Positions 46,386 through 58,343 are shown, counted from the first letter of the stretch. The stretch: 64,000 nucleotides of DNA from Incurvaria masculella (GCA_946894095.1 OX335641.1:15456501-15520500); one strand, 5' to 3'. Translations and numbers: made by a program. Notes: generated by a model not told the origin, from the letters alone.

Positions 46386-46895
46386 GGCTGAGATAAATAG
46401 TCATAACAGATACTAAGACTAACGAAAAGTAGTGCTTTGTGACGTCACTTTGCATTACTTTCAGATTTCGTCCATACAAAATGTGCCGAAATGACGTCAC
46501 AAAGTACTACTTTTTGTTAGTCTTTGGCTGAGATAAATAGTCGTAACAGAAACTAAGACTAACGAAAAGTAGTACTTTGTGACGTCATTTCACATTACTT
46601 TAAGGCTGAGATAAATAGTCGTAACAGAAACTAAGACTAACGAAAAGTACTACTTTGTGACGTCAATTTGCATTACTTTGAAGACTTCCTCCATACAAAA
46701 TGTGTCAAAGTGACGTCACAAAGTACTACTTTCCGTTAGTCATAGTTTCTGATACGACTATTTATCTCAGCCTGAGATTTCGTCCATACAAATTGTGTCA
46801 AAGTGACGTCACAATGTACTACTTTTCGTTAGCCATAGTTTTGGTTACGACTATTTATCTCAGCCTTCGTTTCTGTTATGACTATTTATCTCAGC
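46386..46895. mobile_element. Composite foldback MITE cluster with six TGACGTCA sites
   Basis: The complete unit is 46603-46772: GGCTGAGATAAATAGTCGTA on the left and TACGACTATTTATCTCAGCC on the right, arms of about 60 bp. On its left are one nearly full unit (46386-46525) and one left half (46526-46601); on its right are a right half (46773-46864) and a right tip. Every arm carries TTTGTGACGTCA or its complement: TGACGTCA occurs at 46440, 46492, 46580, 46658, 46711 and 46804. Read as repeated insertion or slippage of one MITE. Confidence 0.88.
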
Positions 46896-47874
46896 CTAAG
46901 ACTTGGTACCCCAGGAATAAAGTCAGAAGATGCACTATAAACATTTTTAGTTCAGTATCAAACCAAAACTATTTATTAACTTGAACATCGGAAGAAAACG
47001 TAGTGTAAAAGTATTAATTGCAGGTCATTCATTTTATACCCTTAGCAATATACATATCCTGAACTCTTGAAAGTAAGGCTCTATTAAAACTCTTTACGCG
47101 ATGTATCGCAGAGACAAGTGTGGTGTGCCTTCAAGCCGTCCTAGTTGTAAAGTCGGCAAAGAAAATGTTACGAGCCCAGCCTCCGCTTCGGAGCAGCACA
47201 ATTTTTATTCCTTTGAAAAAAGCCACAAGGAAACTTGCACTGTGGCCAGTCTCACGTAACGAGAAGCTAGCCCGTGAGCTCCTACCATAAAACTGCTCAC
47301 ACTGCCAATATTTTTCGTACTTGCATCGGGCGATTGTATTAAGAAAAAAATATTGAAATATTTTCAATGATATACATAAGAGCCCATGAAAAAAATGTAT
47401 TTTCGTTTATTTCTTACAGGTGTATTTTATGTACGAATCTGTCTATGCAAAGCTTAAAACAAAATAGATATTCACCGCGCACCATAAAGGTAATACTATT
47501 ATTATTCTTGTATTTTTCTCACTTAGTAATAAGTACTTGTCACAAAAAAAAAGTGGCATTTCTGAACATTTTTCTCGAACTAGCTCGACAAGAAAATCCT
47601 TATAATTATCGAAACTGCTCACAAAATTGTACGAGAATCGGACGAGAAACGCGACCTGAAAGAAGTAGGTGGACGCCGAATGGCATTTGAAAGCATTTTT
47701 GCCAAAGCTGAAACGGATATCCGTACGAATGTCTTCAACATTTGGTTGAAATCATTCGAAATTTCTAATTGCTGTTTTTTTTTAAATGCCTTGTTAGTTC
47801 TTCTCGGTCTATGCAAATGAAACCGTCTGAAAATAAAAAAAGGACCTAAGAGTATGTGTGCCTAATGGAGAACT
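46896..47874. other. Unassigned stretch
   Basis: No gene or repeat family recognised; reading frames are short and motif-free. Confidence 0.45.
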
Positions 47875-48165
47875 AATCCAAACTCCACACTAATATTTTA
47901 ATGCAAAAGTTACTATGTCTGTCTGTTGCATTTTTGACGAATTTCGATGTAAAGATAGCCTTGACCTTGGAGAAGGACATAATCTATCTTTTGTGGCCAA
48001 AACGAAACTCGAACGGGGTGAAATAGGTGATGAAAGTTTGTATAGGGAACTCATATAACATTATGAAAGTTTTTATGAGAAACTCATGTTATATCCAGGA
48101 AATAATTCAGCTTGACATCAATCCAAAACGACATTGACCCGAGCGAAGTCGGGTTCCTAAGCTAT
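47875..48165 (+). repeat. Dispersed repeat of a common lepidopteran type
   Basis: Contains CACTAATATTTTAATGCAAA, ATGTCTGTCTGTTGC, CCTTGACCTTGGAGAAGGAC and ACCCGAGCGAAGTCGGGTTC. I know this series as a frequent interspersed repeat in moths and butterflies. The class (Helitron-like or SINE) cannot be settled from one copy. Confidence 0.55.
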
Positions 48166-48183
48166 TACTGAAAAAAAAACTGA

Positions 48184-49564
48184 TTACAAACCGACGACAC
48201 TGTACTTGTTTTTACAGACAAAAATTGGGACATAGTTTACAGAACTGCCGAGGACGGACTAAGGAGGCTCAAAATATGGCTCGACTCTAACTTACTCAAC
48301 TTAAACGTGCAAAAAACAAAACATATAGCTTTCAGCATGAACAGTTCAACATCACCAGACACACACATACACAAACTTATGTTACACACATGTAAAAACG
48401 GGCAGGCATGTAAATGCCAGTTGATAGAGAGAGTGACAGATATACGTTACCTTGGAGTGACACTTGACGAAAACTTATGCTGGAAAATTCATATTACTGG
48501 ATTAGTGAGTAAAATAAGAAGTATCATATATATATTCAAACGTATACGTAACTCTGCCAGTAAACATTTACTTCGTACCGTATATTTTGCACTCTGTCAA
48601 TCTCGGCTTTTATATTGCATCTCCGCATGGGGTGGATCAGTTAAAACACACATGCTAGAACTGGAAAGAGCCCAGCGTGCTGTGCTGCGCGTTATGTTAC
48701 GTAAACCATTTCGCTATCCAACACAAACTTTATTGTGTGAGTCCAAGGTTTTGAGTGTAAGAAAATTATTTATTTCGAATGTTATTTTAAAACACCACCA
48801 ACCAAAAAAAGATAAGACTCTTGTGACTCATGCATATTGCACTCGTTATGTAAACCAAACACCAGTGCCAGCTACTAGAACGTGGACGGCGCAACGCTTC
48901 CAGTGGTATTTAGGTCCACATCTATACAACAAAGTTGATAAACTTGAAAATATACGAACACTTACCTGGAATAAATGTCGTAAGGTCATAAAAAACCTCT
49001 TGCTCGCAATTAACTACGAAGATACGGAAACTATGCTTACTGTATCACGTTAGCCAGGAGCTAAGTGAGCTTGTAAGTTTATTTCTTCTCAATTTTTGAA
49101 AAGTTTTAATGTTAGTTTATTTTTAAACACTTCGGTATATCTATAAAACTCACGTGAAATGTAACAAGTACTTAGATTGCACTATTCTTGAGAAATACCT
49201 GGGATATTTACTTAGTCTTAGTTTACTTTATGCACTTTTTCTACAAGATTTAATGAAGTAACAATTAGTTACCATTTATTTGATTTACCCTATTATTATT
49301 TTTTAATATTACCACTTTATGCAACGGTGTGTCTTATCTCTGCAGCGAGCCTGATCTCTGTAATTTGTAGTGAGGGTAGACATAAATCTCCGGTTAGATA
49401 TTAGATTGTACCCTAGCATTGATTGTGATTGTGACTGTAATGTTTGTAAAACACAAGATCAGTGTGTAGGTGAACATTGTTGAACATAACTAGCCTACCA
49501 CTTATAATACAGCCTTTTGGCCAGTTTAAGTGGTAGCGAATATTATTTGTTGTTTATATTTGTG

Positions 49565-49595
<31 letters not shown>

Positions 49596-49640
49596 TAAAT
49601 AATAATAATAATAATAAATAATAATAATAATATTAAAATA
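48184..49640 (+). mobile_element. 5'-truncated LINE with RT C-terminal half, 3' UTR and AT-rich tail
   Basis: A frame open from 48184 to the stop at 49053 gives 289 codons. DDTVLVF (48193-48213) is the RT catalytic Asp-Asp motif, here preceded by QT where A/Y residues are usual. YLGVTLDENLCWKIHI, LLYCISAWGG and ELERAQRAVLRVML are typical of CR1/Jockey-type ORF2 downstream of the catalytic site. From 49054 follows about 500 bp of untranslated DNA, then an (AATAATA)n tail (49567-49640), as many such LINEs have. The N-terminal part (endonuclease and most of RT) is missing, the normal result of incomplete reverse transcription. Well preserved, so fairly young. Confidence 0.88.
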
Positions 49641-50023
49641 TAGAGAGCTCGGGGTCTAGGACTTGCCTTTCATCCAAAATGTCTGGGTTCAAATCCTCGC
49701 CCGGTTATACAGCACTTTCTTTCTCTTTCTGAGTTGGATAAGTGCATTTCGTTACGAAAGCGAGCTGTTCCATGGTTCGGAACCCATGTAAAACTGTAGG
49801 TCCCTTCCCCTACTAGGTGGAAGGTAGGTTATCCCGCCCGGGTTGGTACCGGTGGTACTGGTTTGGTTGAAGCGGCAATGCAAAATAGTCCGTGTTTTCC
49901 ATCCAGTTCAATGTAGCCGTTCTCATAAAGGGAAGGTCCTGGCATGGCACCTAATTCTTTCAAGTGTTTAAGGCTAATATCATAATGGTAATTGTGTGGT
50001 ATTAGCTATCAATGTCAGGTTGC
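49641..50023 (+). mobile_element. tRNA-headed SINE with 11 bp target duplication
   Basis: The head has CTCGGGGTCTAGGACTTGCC and B-box GGGTTCAAATCC. The linker TTTCTCTTTCTGAGTTGGAT and GTGCATTTCGTTACGAAAG follow, then the body GTAAAACTGTAGGTCCC, GGTTGGTACCGGTGGTACTG, CCGTGTTTTCCATCCAGTTC and CTGGCATGGCACCTAATTC. ATATTAAAATA (49630-49640) and ATATTAAAAAT (50024-50034) flank it. It inserted in the tail of the LINE on its left. Confidence 0.9.
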
Positions 50024-50277
50024 ATATTAAAAATGCAATAATGAGAAAAGAAAGAATAGCGTAACTGAGTGATAAAGCTCGCAAGCTAGGCAAGCTTTCG
50101 GTCGGTTTGAGGCGGATGAGTTTTCAGTTTCCAGCGCGCTCTTTAGTATCTTTCAGGTAACATTCTTTCACACTCGCGATGTTTACACTTGCAATGGGTA
50201 AAGAAAATGTGCGGTAAGATAATGTAATGCGACATTCATACATCACCATTATAATATCCAGTTATCTTAGGCAGAAG

Positions 50278-50367
50278 ATCAGCCTAGCCATTCAGCGGGG
50301 GAACGCGGCCTCCGTCATCGGCACGTTGCCAATTGCGCCGATGATCGAGGAATATTTTAATCTTTAG
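50278..50367 (+). mobile_element. LINE ORF2 extreme C-terminus
   Basis: Reads ISLAIQRGNAASVIGTLPIA and then PMIEEYFNL and a stop at 50365-50367. This is the same end motif as at 42606-42703 (ISLAVQKENAASIMGTF), so both belong to one retrotransposon family. Only about 30 codons remain. Confidence 0.75.
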
Positions 50368-51540
50368 TTGTATTTTATTCCTTTTTTCTGTATTAATTAA
50401 ATTAAAATAATTCCATGTATAAATATTGGATCGTGATATCCAGTATAATATCATACAGCAATAAATGATTCACCGGAAAGATGACAAAATGGTGTGTGAT
50501 TTGCATATTTATCAACAGTTCCTTTCGTAAATTAGTATATACGTATATAGTGTATACTAGCCATGATATTATATGATATTAGCCAAACACGCCACATTCT
50601 CGAAGACATAAGGTGCCATGCCACGACTTTCACTTTTTGAACACGGCTATATTGAAAAGGATGGAAAAGGAAGGCAATTTTTTTTTCATTCTTGTTTAGA
50701 CCATAATATTGTCGAAATTCGATTTTACAAACCCGAGCGGACGGAACACTGTATTTGTGTATTGTATGGTAATCGGTAGCCCAGTGCAGTGACATGCCTC
50801 CGTGTTCGATCATCGAGTATAAACAGCACTGTAGCCCTACCATGAGTTTAAGCCCCGGTTGCACGAAGAGACGGCTGAGTTAATCAATTTTCAAACACGT
50901 CACTTTTAGTGAACCGCACGGAGTCGCGTCCATACTGTCCATACAAAGTGACGTGTTTAATCATACGTTGACGCTGATTTAGATTTTTTGCCCTTTCGTG
51001 CACTCGGCCCTTAGTGATGTTCACTTCGATCAACGTTAACGATTTTTTTCTATGGAGAAAATTGCAGCGCCTCTAGCGTACGATCTTATTACTAAAAACG
51101 GCACTACGAGTTCATATTCACGCTCGTTGTCGAGCATCACGAACGTTATCGAACGACGACGCGATACGGTTGTATGAAAAACGGTACCACTAGTGTACAT
51201 TTTGACAGCTCAACGTGATCACAAAGAATTCGAATACCGTTTTGGACGTTGTTCGAATTTCTCTTCACTAGACGTATCTTGGATGAAAGGACGATCGAAC
51301 ACACATTTTGGTGCCGCGGATTAAAAATTAGAGCGTATTTCGTTTTAAAAATGCTTGATGTTTCGCAAATGAAGATAATGTTAGTAACAAAAATTATACG
51401 CGGAGCTATAATAATGAAAAAAAAATTTTTTTTATTCAAATATTTTTAACCAACATGCCTTTGTAAACGATTCTTCAAACCTGTTTAAATAATGAATATA
51501 TTAAAAAAAAATATTCCGAATAAATTCAGTTTTTTGATGC
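50368..51540. other. Unassigned stretch with a SINE body relic
   Basis: 50555-50680 is a reversed SINE body relic (ATGATATTAGCCAAACACGC, AAGGTGCCATGCCACGAC). Elsewhere no gene is recognised. Confidence 0.5.
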
Positions 51541-51552
51541 AGGCTCAGCCTC

Positions 51553-51931
51553 AGTGGCCCAGTGGCGCGACACTTCGGCGATCGCTCTCCGAAGTTAAGC
51601 AACGCTGGGTCCGGTCTGGTCTTGGATGGGTGACCATTCGACCGTTGAGAGAGGCTGGCCGTGGTTCGGATTCCACGTTAAGCTGTAGGTCCCCTTCCTT
51701 ACTTACTAGGTGGTAGGGTTTATCCCGCCCGGGTTGGTACCATCGCATTGGATGAACGATGGTCAAAGCGGCAATGAAAATTGTCCGTGTTTTCCATCCA
51801 GTTCAATGTAGCCGTGCAATATAAGGAAGGTCCTGGCATGGCACCTAGTTCCCATGTGGTGTGTTGGGCTAATACCATGACAGAACTTGTAGTATTAGCC
51901 ATCCATGTCCAGTCACATAAAAAAAAAAAAA
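51553..51931 (+). mobile_element. 5S-rRNA-headed SINE, full length with poly(A)
   Basis: The first ~110 bp resemble 5S rRNA: CTCTCCGAAGTTAAGCAACG (internal A-box), GGTCCGGTCTGGT and CTTGGATGGGTGACCATTCG (C-box). From GGTTCGGATTCCACGTTAAG onwards it is the same body as the tRNA-headed copies: CTGTAGGTCCCCTTCC, GGTTGGTACCATCGCATTGG, TGTTTTCCATCCAGTTCAAT, CTGGCATGGCACC, GTCCAGTCACAT, then about 15 A. AGGCTCAGCCTC (51541-51552) and AGGCTAACCTC (51931 on) look like an imperfect target duplication. The tRNA linker with TTTCTCTTTCTGAG is absent. It is not a 5S rRNA gene, as the 5S part is incomplete and diverged. Confidence 0.92.
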
Positions 51932-51942
51932 GGCTAACCTCC

Positions 51943-54319
51943 TAAAATTATGGAATGGACTCCTTGCCCAAATGTATGTTTCACAAAGTATCTTGGGGTC
52001 CTTCAATCACTGTGTGAAGAAGAACATGAACGGGCAGCATAGTTTTCGCAGTCCCCATCAAAGTTCGAAAGGGCGTCGTAGGACACCTCTTATGTGAAAT
52101 CCTGGCGAACAATGTATACATACGCCGCGCATAACATGAAAATACATATAACCAAGTCACTTTGAATGTCACGAGCGATAGAACACATAAAAGGAAATTC
52201 CATCGTGGTTGCAAATGTTAGAGATTCACTGATTCCTCCGGCACATTCACCAATCACGCAGCGCGAGACGTCGGTTCGTCGTTTCTAAAGGCTCGAGTTT
52301 GTATTCTGCGTACCCATCCCACAGGTGCGAGCAATATTCTACCGGGAAATGAATCTGCGATTCGTAAGAAGCCGTTTTTAGACAGGCGTGAAGCGGAATG
52401 TTGCCACACCTTGGTCAGGATATTTTGTTTTTAGGACAACGCTTCACTTACTATACATATTTTACAATTTTATAAGTACTAGTGAATACATTTGTGTCTG
52501 GGAAAACGGGCAAAAAGCGAATGTAGAATAAATGTTTAGATATGTGTTTCTTGATGAAAGTTTGGGGCTGAGTGTACAGGACAAGTTCAGCAATTTCCAT
52601 AGAACTAGCATGCGCGCGCAACGCTATGGCAATTTCTGTGTTCGAGTGCATTGTCAACTGAAAGAGGATATAGTGACGATAATTGAGAAGGGTCCGTTAA
52701 AAATGGTTACGAAATGATACGAAAGAAAGACGAAACAAATGCACAAAGCGGAGTTGTTTCCAATTTTCGTTCCCGGACAACTTAGAAGAACGTACAATGA
52801 TCGCATTGATGACGAAGTACTTCGTAAATATCAGGTAGCACCCGCAATCGTAGAGCACGTCTGTAGGAAAGCGAAAAATATTATACCATATGGATTTCTA
52901 TCATCTCTGTCTACCTCCGGAGAGGCGTTCGCTTAGTACTAGTATAGTATAGTTTAGTACGCGTAGTAGTAATAGAATAAATTCTTACTGCCCAGTACAT
53001 AATGCAAATATTAATAACAGAAAAACGGAATAATGATTTTTCCACTAAAAAAGTATAATCATAACAGAAAAGTGCACGGCCCGATCGGTATCATAACTTC
53101 CGGTTTTATCCAATAAAGCACTTAATATAATTGACAGTCGCTGGAACAATTAAAACATGCGGCAGAACGACAAATTTCAGGCCCCTCCATTCACTGGCTC
53201 GGTGTCATTCGCCAATTAAAACTGTAACGTCGGGTCGCGCCAAGCGCCACTCACACGGAACATTCTCGGGTGCTCGCAACAAGCATGCGTGTGCACTTTT
53301 TTTACGTTAAAATCGGCATATGGCCTAGGCCAGGACCTCTTTAGGTGCCCAATGATGCCCATGAGCTTTCGAACTTTTAAGGGGTAGCACAGATTTGATT
53401 TTTATTTTGAATTGTTCATGACACCTTTTTTTGATTTTTTATTATTAATTTCTCACGTATTGCACATTCATTTAGTAATAGTTTGCCATGTTTGCTTGAA
53501 CTATTTTTAAATTGGTTTAAAGTATTTTTTTAGAGCTTCCTGTACATGTAGACGAAGAATGTATGACTCAATTAATGGTCTTGCTAATACTTCAAATTAA
53601 TTCAGCATATCATGACGTGTCAATACTGTCATAGTCTTCGTCATAATAAAACTCGGGCAGTTCTTAAATAATCGTGTATAGTTTCGACAGCGCTCGCCGA
53701 GCACTCGGTGTGAACGCGCGCGCGCTCGGCATTGCTGTCGTTACTCGAGCACTGGACTCAGTCACCATCTTCGACATCTGACCCTAAAATCAGTGTTAAT
53801 TTTATCAACGTGGGTCTACATCGCTATGAGTAATTTTTTAGAAAGACGCAATTTAGATGAGCATTAGGATTGATTAGAAGGCCTGTTTTCTTCTTTAAGA
53901 CAATAATAATGCCGGCAAGTATGTTAAGTAAGTTGAAAGTAATCCATCAGTATATCAAGGTAACCAAATGAGTTCACTTTTGAGCACAGACTAGCATTTA
54001 TGCTTCAATTATGTCTGCAGAATGTTTAGTACTATCGTGTAATCATTCTAACAATAAGTTGCGTCCGCTGACATCGTAATTAACATTCTTTATGGTAAAT
54101 ATATTGTTGTACAGTTTTTTTTAATAAACAAACGAGAAAAATAATTGTTCACATACGCATCATCTTCTTACAAGGTGAAGTGAGTTAAAGTGATGATCAT
54201 ATAAGAAATCTCTCTCTGCTCAATATTTCAATTAACTCTAGAAAAAGTGTAGCGCATAAAACGGTATATTTATAAATATTTTAAAATCACATCAATTCAT
54301 ATATTTCTGTTTAACGTAC
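51943..54319. other. Unassigned stretch with LINE relics
   Basis: 51944-52120 reads KLWNGLLAQMYVSQSILGSF, similar to LINE ORF2 C-termini (LWN-LP, then S---F), followed by the GTTCGAAAGGGCGTCGTAGG tail seen at 6540. A reversed tail relic is at 53335-53390. 52739-52936 contains a frame (AELFPIFVPGQLRRTYNDRI) with a distant DNA relative at 37310-37530. 53690-53745 is a CG-rich inverted patch. No exon continuing the gene at 54320 was recognised. Confidence 0.4.
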
Positions 54320-54377
54320 CTGCACAGAGAAGAATGCAGGTGAGAGCCAGTCCAGTAAGTACACCTGCACTCCACAT
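54320..54377 (-). CDS. First coding exon of a secreted-protein gene (signal peptide)
   Basis: On the minus strand ATGTGGAGTGCAGG encodes M-W-S-A-G-V-L-T-G-L-A-L-T-C-I-L-L-C-A and then one base, G, of the next codon. The exon is followed at once by GTACGT, a good 5' splice site. The 19 residues are a textbook signal peptide: short start, hydrophobic core LTGLALTCILL, and a small-residue CAG end. About 110 bp upstream is a TATA box. The rest of the gene must lie to the left beyond an intron (phase 1), but I could not find an exon in the right phase; it may lie far away or outside the window. The secreted product's function is unknown. A short frame this hydrophobic could be chance, but start, length, donor and TATA agree. 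Confidence 0.55.
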
Positions 54378-54487
54378 TCTGCACTCCACTTGGCCAAAAC
54401 TTTCAAAAAACTTTTTTACTTCGCCCTAAAGCAGTCCTTTCCCAACTTTCACAGTGTTTTAAGCGTCTTTGCCTTATTCGGGCATAG

Positions 54488-54493
54488 TTTATA
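54488..54493 (-). promoter_or_regulatory. TATA box for the minus-strand signal-peptide exon
   Basis: The minus strand reads GACTATAAACTATG. Transcription would start about 30 bases on, near 54460, giving an untranslated leader of about 85 bases before the ATG at 54377. No clear TCAGT initiator is seen, so this is a suggestion. Confidence 0.35.
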
Positions 54494-57400
54494 GTCGGCA
54501 AGTCTTGGACTGGACCGTTAAGGGGGTTAATCGATGTGTGGATGGGTCGAGGTGGTCCCGCTACTGTGCCCGTGGCTGCAGGCGCCGTACTGGCAGGCGA
54601 CGGGAGTGAGACAGTTCAGTCGGCTGGATGACGGGACGTGGCCGGGACACACTACGCATGCGTGAATGCCTTTGACTCATTCACATTGCCAAAATTGGCA
54701 ATTTTTTTTTCATGTCTGAATAGGTCACAAGGCTGCTAGGGATTTGTGAACAACTTTTGGCAAGGGTTTGCTTTGGTGTGTCTTTTTTATTTATTTAAAT
54801 ATTGCAAAATCCGGCTGGTGACATAAAACTTCTGAAGAAGTTCTAATTTGAGAACACAAAATAAATAACGTTCATTTGATATCTAAATGCTTCAATTTGA
54901 TTAAAGTAAAAGTTCAATAAAATTTTAAACGTTAAAAGTTAACCAACGTTCGAGTACCTAAAGTTTCGACTCTAACTTATACTTCAATACCTTTATACTT
55001 TAAATGCAACTAAAACTTTTAAATTTTAATTCCAACAAGGAATTCCACAAAATATTTAACAAAAAGCTGTTGAACTTAATAATAAACAATCAAAATGGGG
55101 AATATAATCTGTTTCTTCTTAGTAATCGGCATTAGTCTTCTGTTACTCAGACATAGGTAATTTTGAAAAAGTTTGGACTGTGTGTATAAATATTCCCCTG
55201 ACACCGATGATTAAACTTATAATTCTTTCTATACTCACCCGCTGCTTGATTTATAGTTACAAGCCAGGTAAAATACCCTAGAAAACAGATAGATGTCATA
55301 TTTAAGTTAAATAAGCTTTTAGGTTGATTTAATATTCAGCGGCATTATTTTTTACGTTACTGGATATAGATGGCTAGCTATAATAACTCACAGCATTATA
55401 AATAGATTTATCGCCTTTTACATACGTCATGATAATCATTTGACTAAGAATAACAAATTAAACTGACTTTCAAACGCCGCCGATTTACTTTTAAAAATTT
55501 AAATAATAATGGCAATATTGGGCCCTCTGGTATACTGGTCGCCCTTGCCATAAAATCCTGATTATGTCAATAGGTATTAAACTTGTTTTAATTGTATCCT
55601 ATGGAATGCTCTTAATGACGCAAATTCGTTAGTGGCTCTTTTCATTTTGTTTTTGTGTCTCATATTTTAAGAGCACTTTGGTACTGGCATAGGTTTTGCT
55701 TAAGGCTGTCGTAAAGTCACAGCAAATCTAAGATTTCAAAATTCTAAGAAATGCATTCTTTGTTCAAGGCACAATTTGGCACACACAAAGGCCATTAAAC
55801 AAGCGAAATCGTCTTCATAGCCCAAATGTTTCCCTACCCCTAAAAGATGTTAGATTTTAACCAAATCTGTTTTATTACTTGATTTTGTTTACTAAAAATT
55901 ATCTAAATTTTTTAGTAAACAAAATCGAAAATTTACGTAAAAACAGACAACTTTTTTTTGTCGACAATATGTTTTAGATTCCAAAGTTTAGTACCTAGTA
56001 AAGCACCTAGTAAAACATTAAGAGCATGTGAACAGTTTATCGCCCGTAGTGTGGGGAATTGATAAATTAACGATTTAAAAAGTCCTAAAAATAATATAGA
56101 TAATCAATTTACCTAGAAATAGATTTATATATACGGCTAACGTCGCACCAAATGTCATCATTTTACAACATATGGTATATTATTATTTAGATTGAGCTAA
56201 TAGATTTTATCCAATAAAGCCTATAATTGACCATGACGTAGGATCGTTAATGTGGAAACATCGAAGCCTACATTATGAATTTTATTCAGATACAGAACCG
56301 ATCACATTTCAGGACATTGTTATCTCCGCTTGCCTCTTCGGATGATCGGCGTGTTGTTACGAGGTCACATATAAAATGTAGCATTATATTTGAAACAGGT
56401 ACTCTCGTTTAAATGTCAACTCATCGCGAAGAATGTAGACGGATGTTCGGTTTTCCCGTATCCTCTTAATAGTCCACGATACTTGATAAATTAATTTACA
56501 TCATTAATGACTCTTATTAAATTCTGCGTGCGGCACATATGCATCATTCTGTCAATCTGACTCGTTTATAACTTGAGAACCGCTTACCCAATTTCGATTC
56601 CGTTGTTGTTCGATAGGCTACCTGCAATGTTCTGAGTTGCGAGCAATGGGGTTAAACATTAGAGAAGTCGTGGGGAAAAGTCGGTATGTACGAGTTTAAA
56701 CGTAGATTAACTTGACTCTTGTCGCAAAAGATAAAGTGCATACACCCCAATTCATTGATATTGTACAGGTAATTGTTTTTCGTTAAAATCTATTTTTAAT
56801 ATATAGGCAGTAACAACGAATATATAATTTAAGAATATTGTTAGTTCTGCATTTACGAATGATACATTTTTAAAATGTAACAATGTATTCGGCAAGAAAA
56901 TTGTAACACATTTTTCTAAAACAGAACACGTAGATCACATCATTCACAGCTCGTGGTCTATAAGTGTCAGATTCCTGTTTACATAAAAAATCATATCTAA
57001 ATATCTAATGAGAACGGACGGGTAGGCCGCTTTATCGATTACATGATCGACAACGCACGTCATTGTCTCTGGTCAGTAAACCAGTGATGGTGGATCATTC
57101 AATGATGCAAACCATATTTAGCATCAACATATTGTTTTATAATGATTTAGGATTTCTGTTCTAGCTGTTCACAGGAAATTTCACCGATGTGAGTATCCGT
57201 AGATTAAAGAAGAGGTGAGGTAGGTAGAATGTACATGCTCAAGTAAACGAGTTCCTCACCGGCAAACTTGACTAAAGGTGTACGAACCAAGACTTACCTT
57301 CTGGAAGACACAGCACACTGTATACAGTTTAATGTCATCGTATCTTTACACTGGAAAGATAAATATTTCCTATGTCATCATACCTACACACTGGAAAGAT

Positions 57401-57802
57401 AAATCTTTCCTAAGTCATCTAAAAATCTATAACTGAATCTTAAATTTTTATTTATTACCGGCGTAACGACATAAGAGTAGGCGCCTGTACTTGTGTTACT
57501 GCAAATACATATACATAAATCACAATTTTTGTCAATATGCCCTAACATACTATCTTAGCCCTAGGTGGAGTTATAACAGGACATCGATAAGGCTGGCTTC
57601 ATACACGGCTGTTTCTATATCATAAACGTGCATTGCAAACATCATCAATATGTCATTAGTGCATTTTATGATATTTATCACGCATAGAATTTCGATGCCA
57701 GATGACATTAAGAATCAATTATTTCTTGGAGAAAAATTTCCATGACGGAATTTTTAGCGTGAATGCATTAACTAATATTTATTTATCCTGAAATATTGTT
57801 TT
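54494..57802. other. Unassigned stretch with a relic of the 39945 transposon and a hairpin
   Basis: 55690-55860 and 55950-56050 are inverted relatives of parts of the 39945-41610 element. Between them is a clean hairpin at 55881-55926 with 18 bp arms (GATTTTGTTTACTAAAAA). A CTACACACTGGAAAGATAAA block near 57345-57410 is duplicated (57349 and 57389). No gene was recognised. Confidence 0.45.
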
Positions 57803-57860
57803 TAACCGACTTCAAAAAAGGAGAAGGTTCTCAATTCGTCGGAATATTTTTTTTTAACTT
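57803..57860 (+). repeat. CCGACTTCAAA element, outer end only
   Basis: TTTTAACCGACTTCAAAAAA then GGAGAAGGTTCTCAATTCG matches the outer end of copy B and stops after about 55 bp. A decayed SINE body may follow (CATGACATTAGCACATCAC). Confidence 0.65.
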
Positions 57861-58277
57861 AATGGATACCATACCTACTGCCATGACATTAGCACATCAC
57901 ATCACGTAGGAACCTTCCTTACATTGAAACATATTAACTGATCGAAAACACGCGCGTTAATATTTTATAATGTAAGTAAATTCATAAATAAAAGAAAAAT
58001 CATCTGAAAATCTGTGAATTTTAGTTCGAGGACCTCTAGTTCCTATCAGTCGCAGAAAACTGTGATATCATAGTTTTTTTTAAATGGTCTTAGACTTTAA
58101 TTTAAGATTCTTGATGATGAATCAAAACCACAAAGAATAAATAGCCAAAAAATCGAGTGAGCTCCGGGGGTCGGAAGGTTGCGCGCACCTGGCCCCTGGC
58201 ACCTGGCACCGGGCCGCAGCGGGGGCAGCGGTGGTAGCGGCCGTGGCGGCCGGCACGGTCAAGGCCAAGACGCGACC

Positions 58278-58343
58278 TATAAAGAGGCGGGGACGCCGCA
58301 CCTGCATGTTCAGTGACTTCGCGACGCGACTGAAGGACATAAG
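58278..58343 (+). promoter_or_regulatory. Core promoter and untranslated first exon of the Gly/Tyr-rich gene
   Basis: TATAAA at 58278-58283 in a GC-rich setting (CTATAAAGAGGCGGGG), then an arthropod-type initiator TTCAGTG whose A is at 58312, 34 bp downstream of the TATA start. The predicted exon 58312-58343 ends CATAAG with the donor GTGAGG. A matching acceptor CACTTTTCAG ends at 59822, directly before the ATG. The linkage across a 1.5 kb intron is inferred from signal quality and position. An alternative is a start nearer the ATG, at about 59725. Confidence 0.45.

Noticed and set aside
46700..46984. 94-codon plus-strand frame
   Set aside because: Lies in the MITE cluster and repeats its own peptide because the DNA is repeated.
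51541..51660. A 5S rRNA gene
   Set aside because: The 5S-like part is incomplete and diverged and continues directly into a SINE body with a poly(A) tail.
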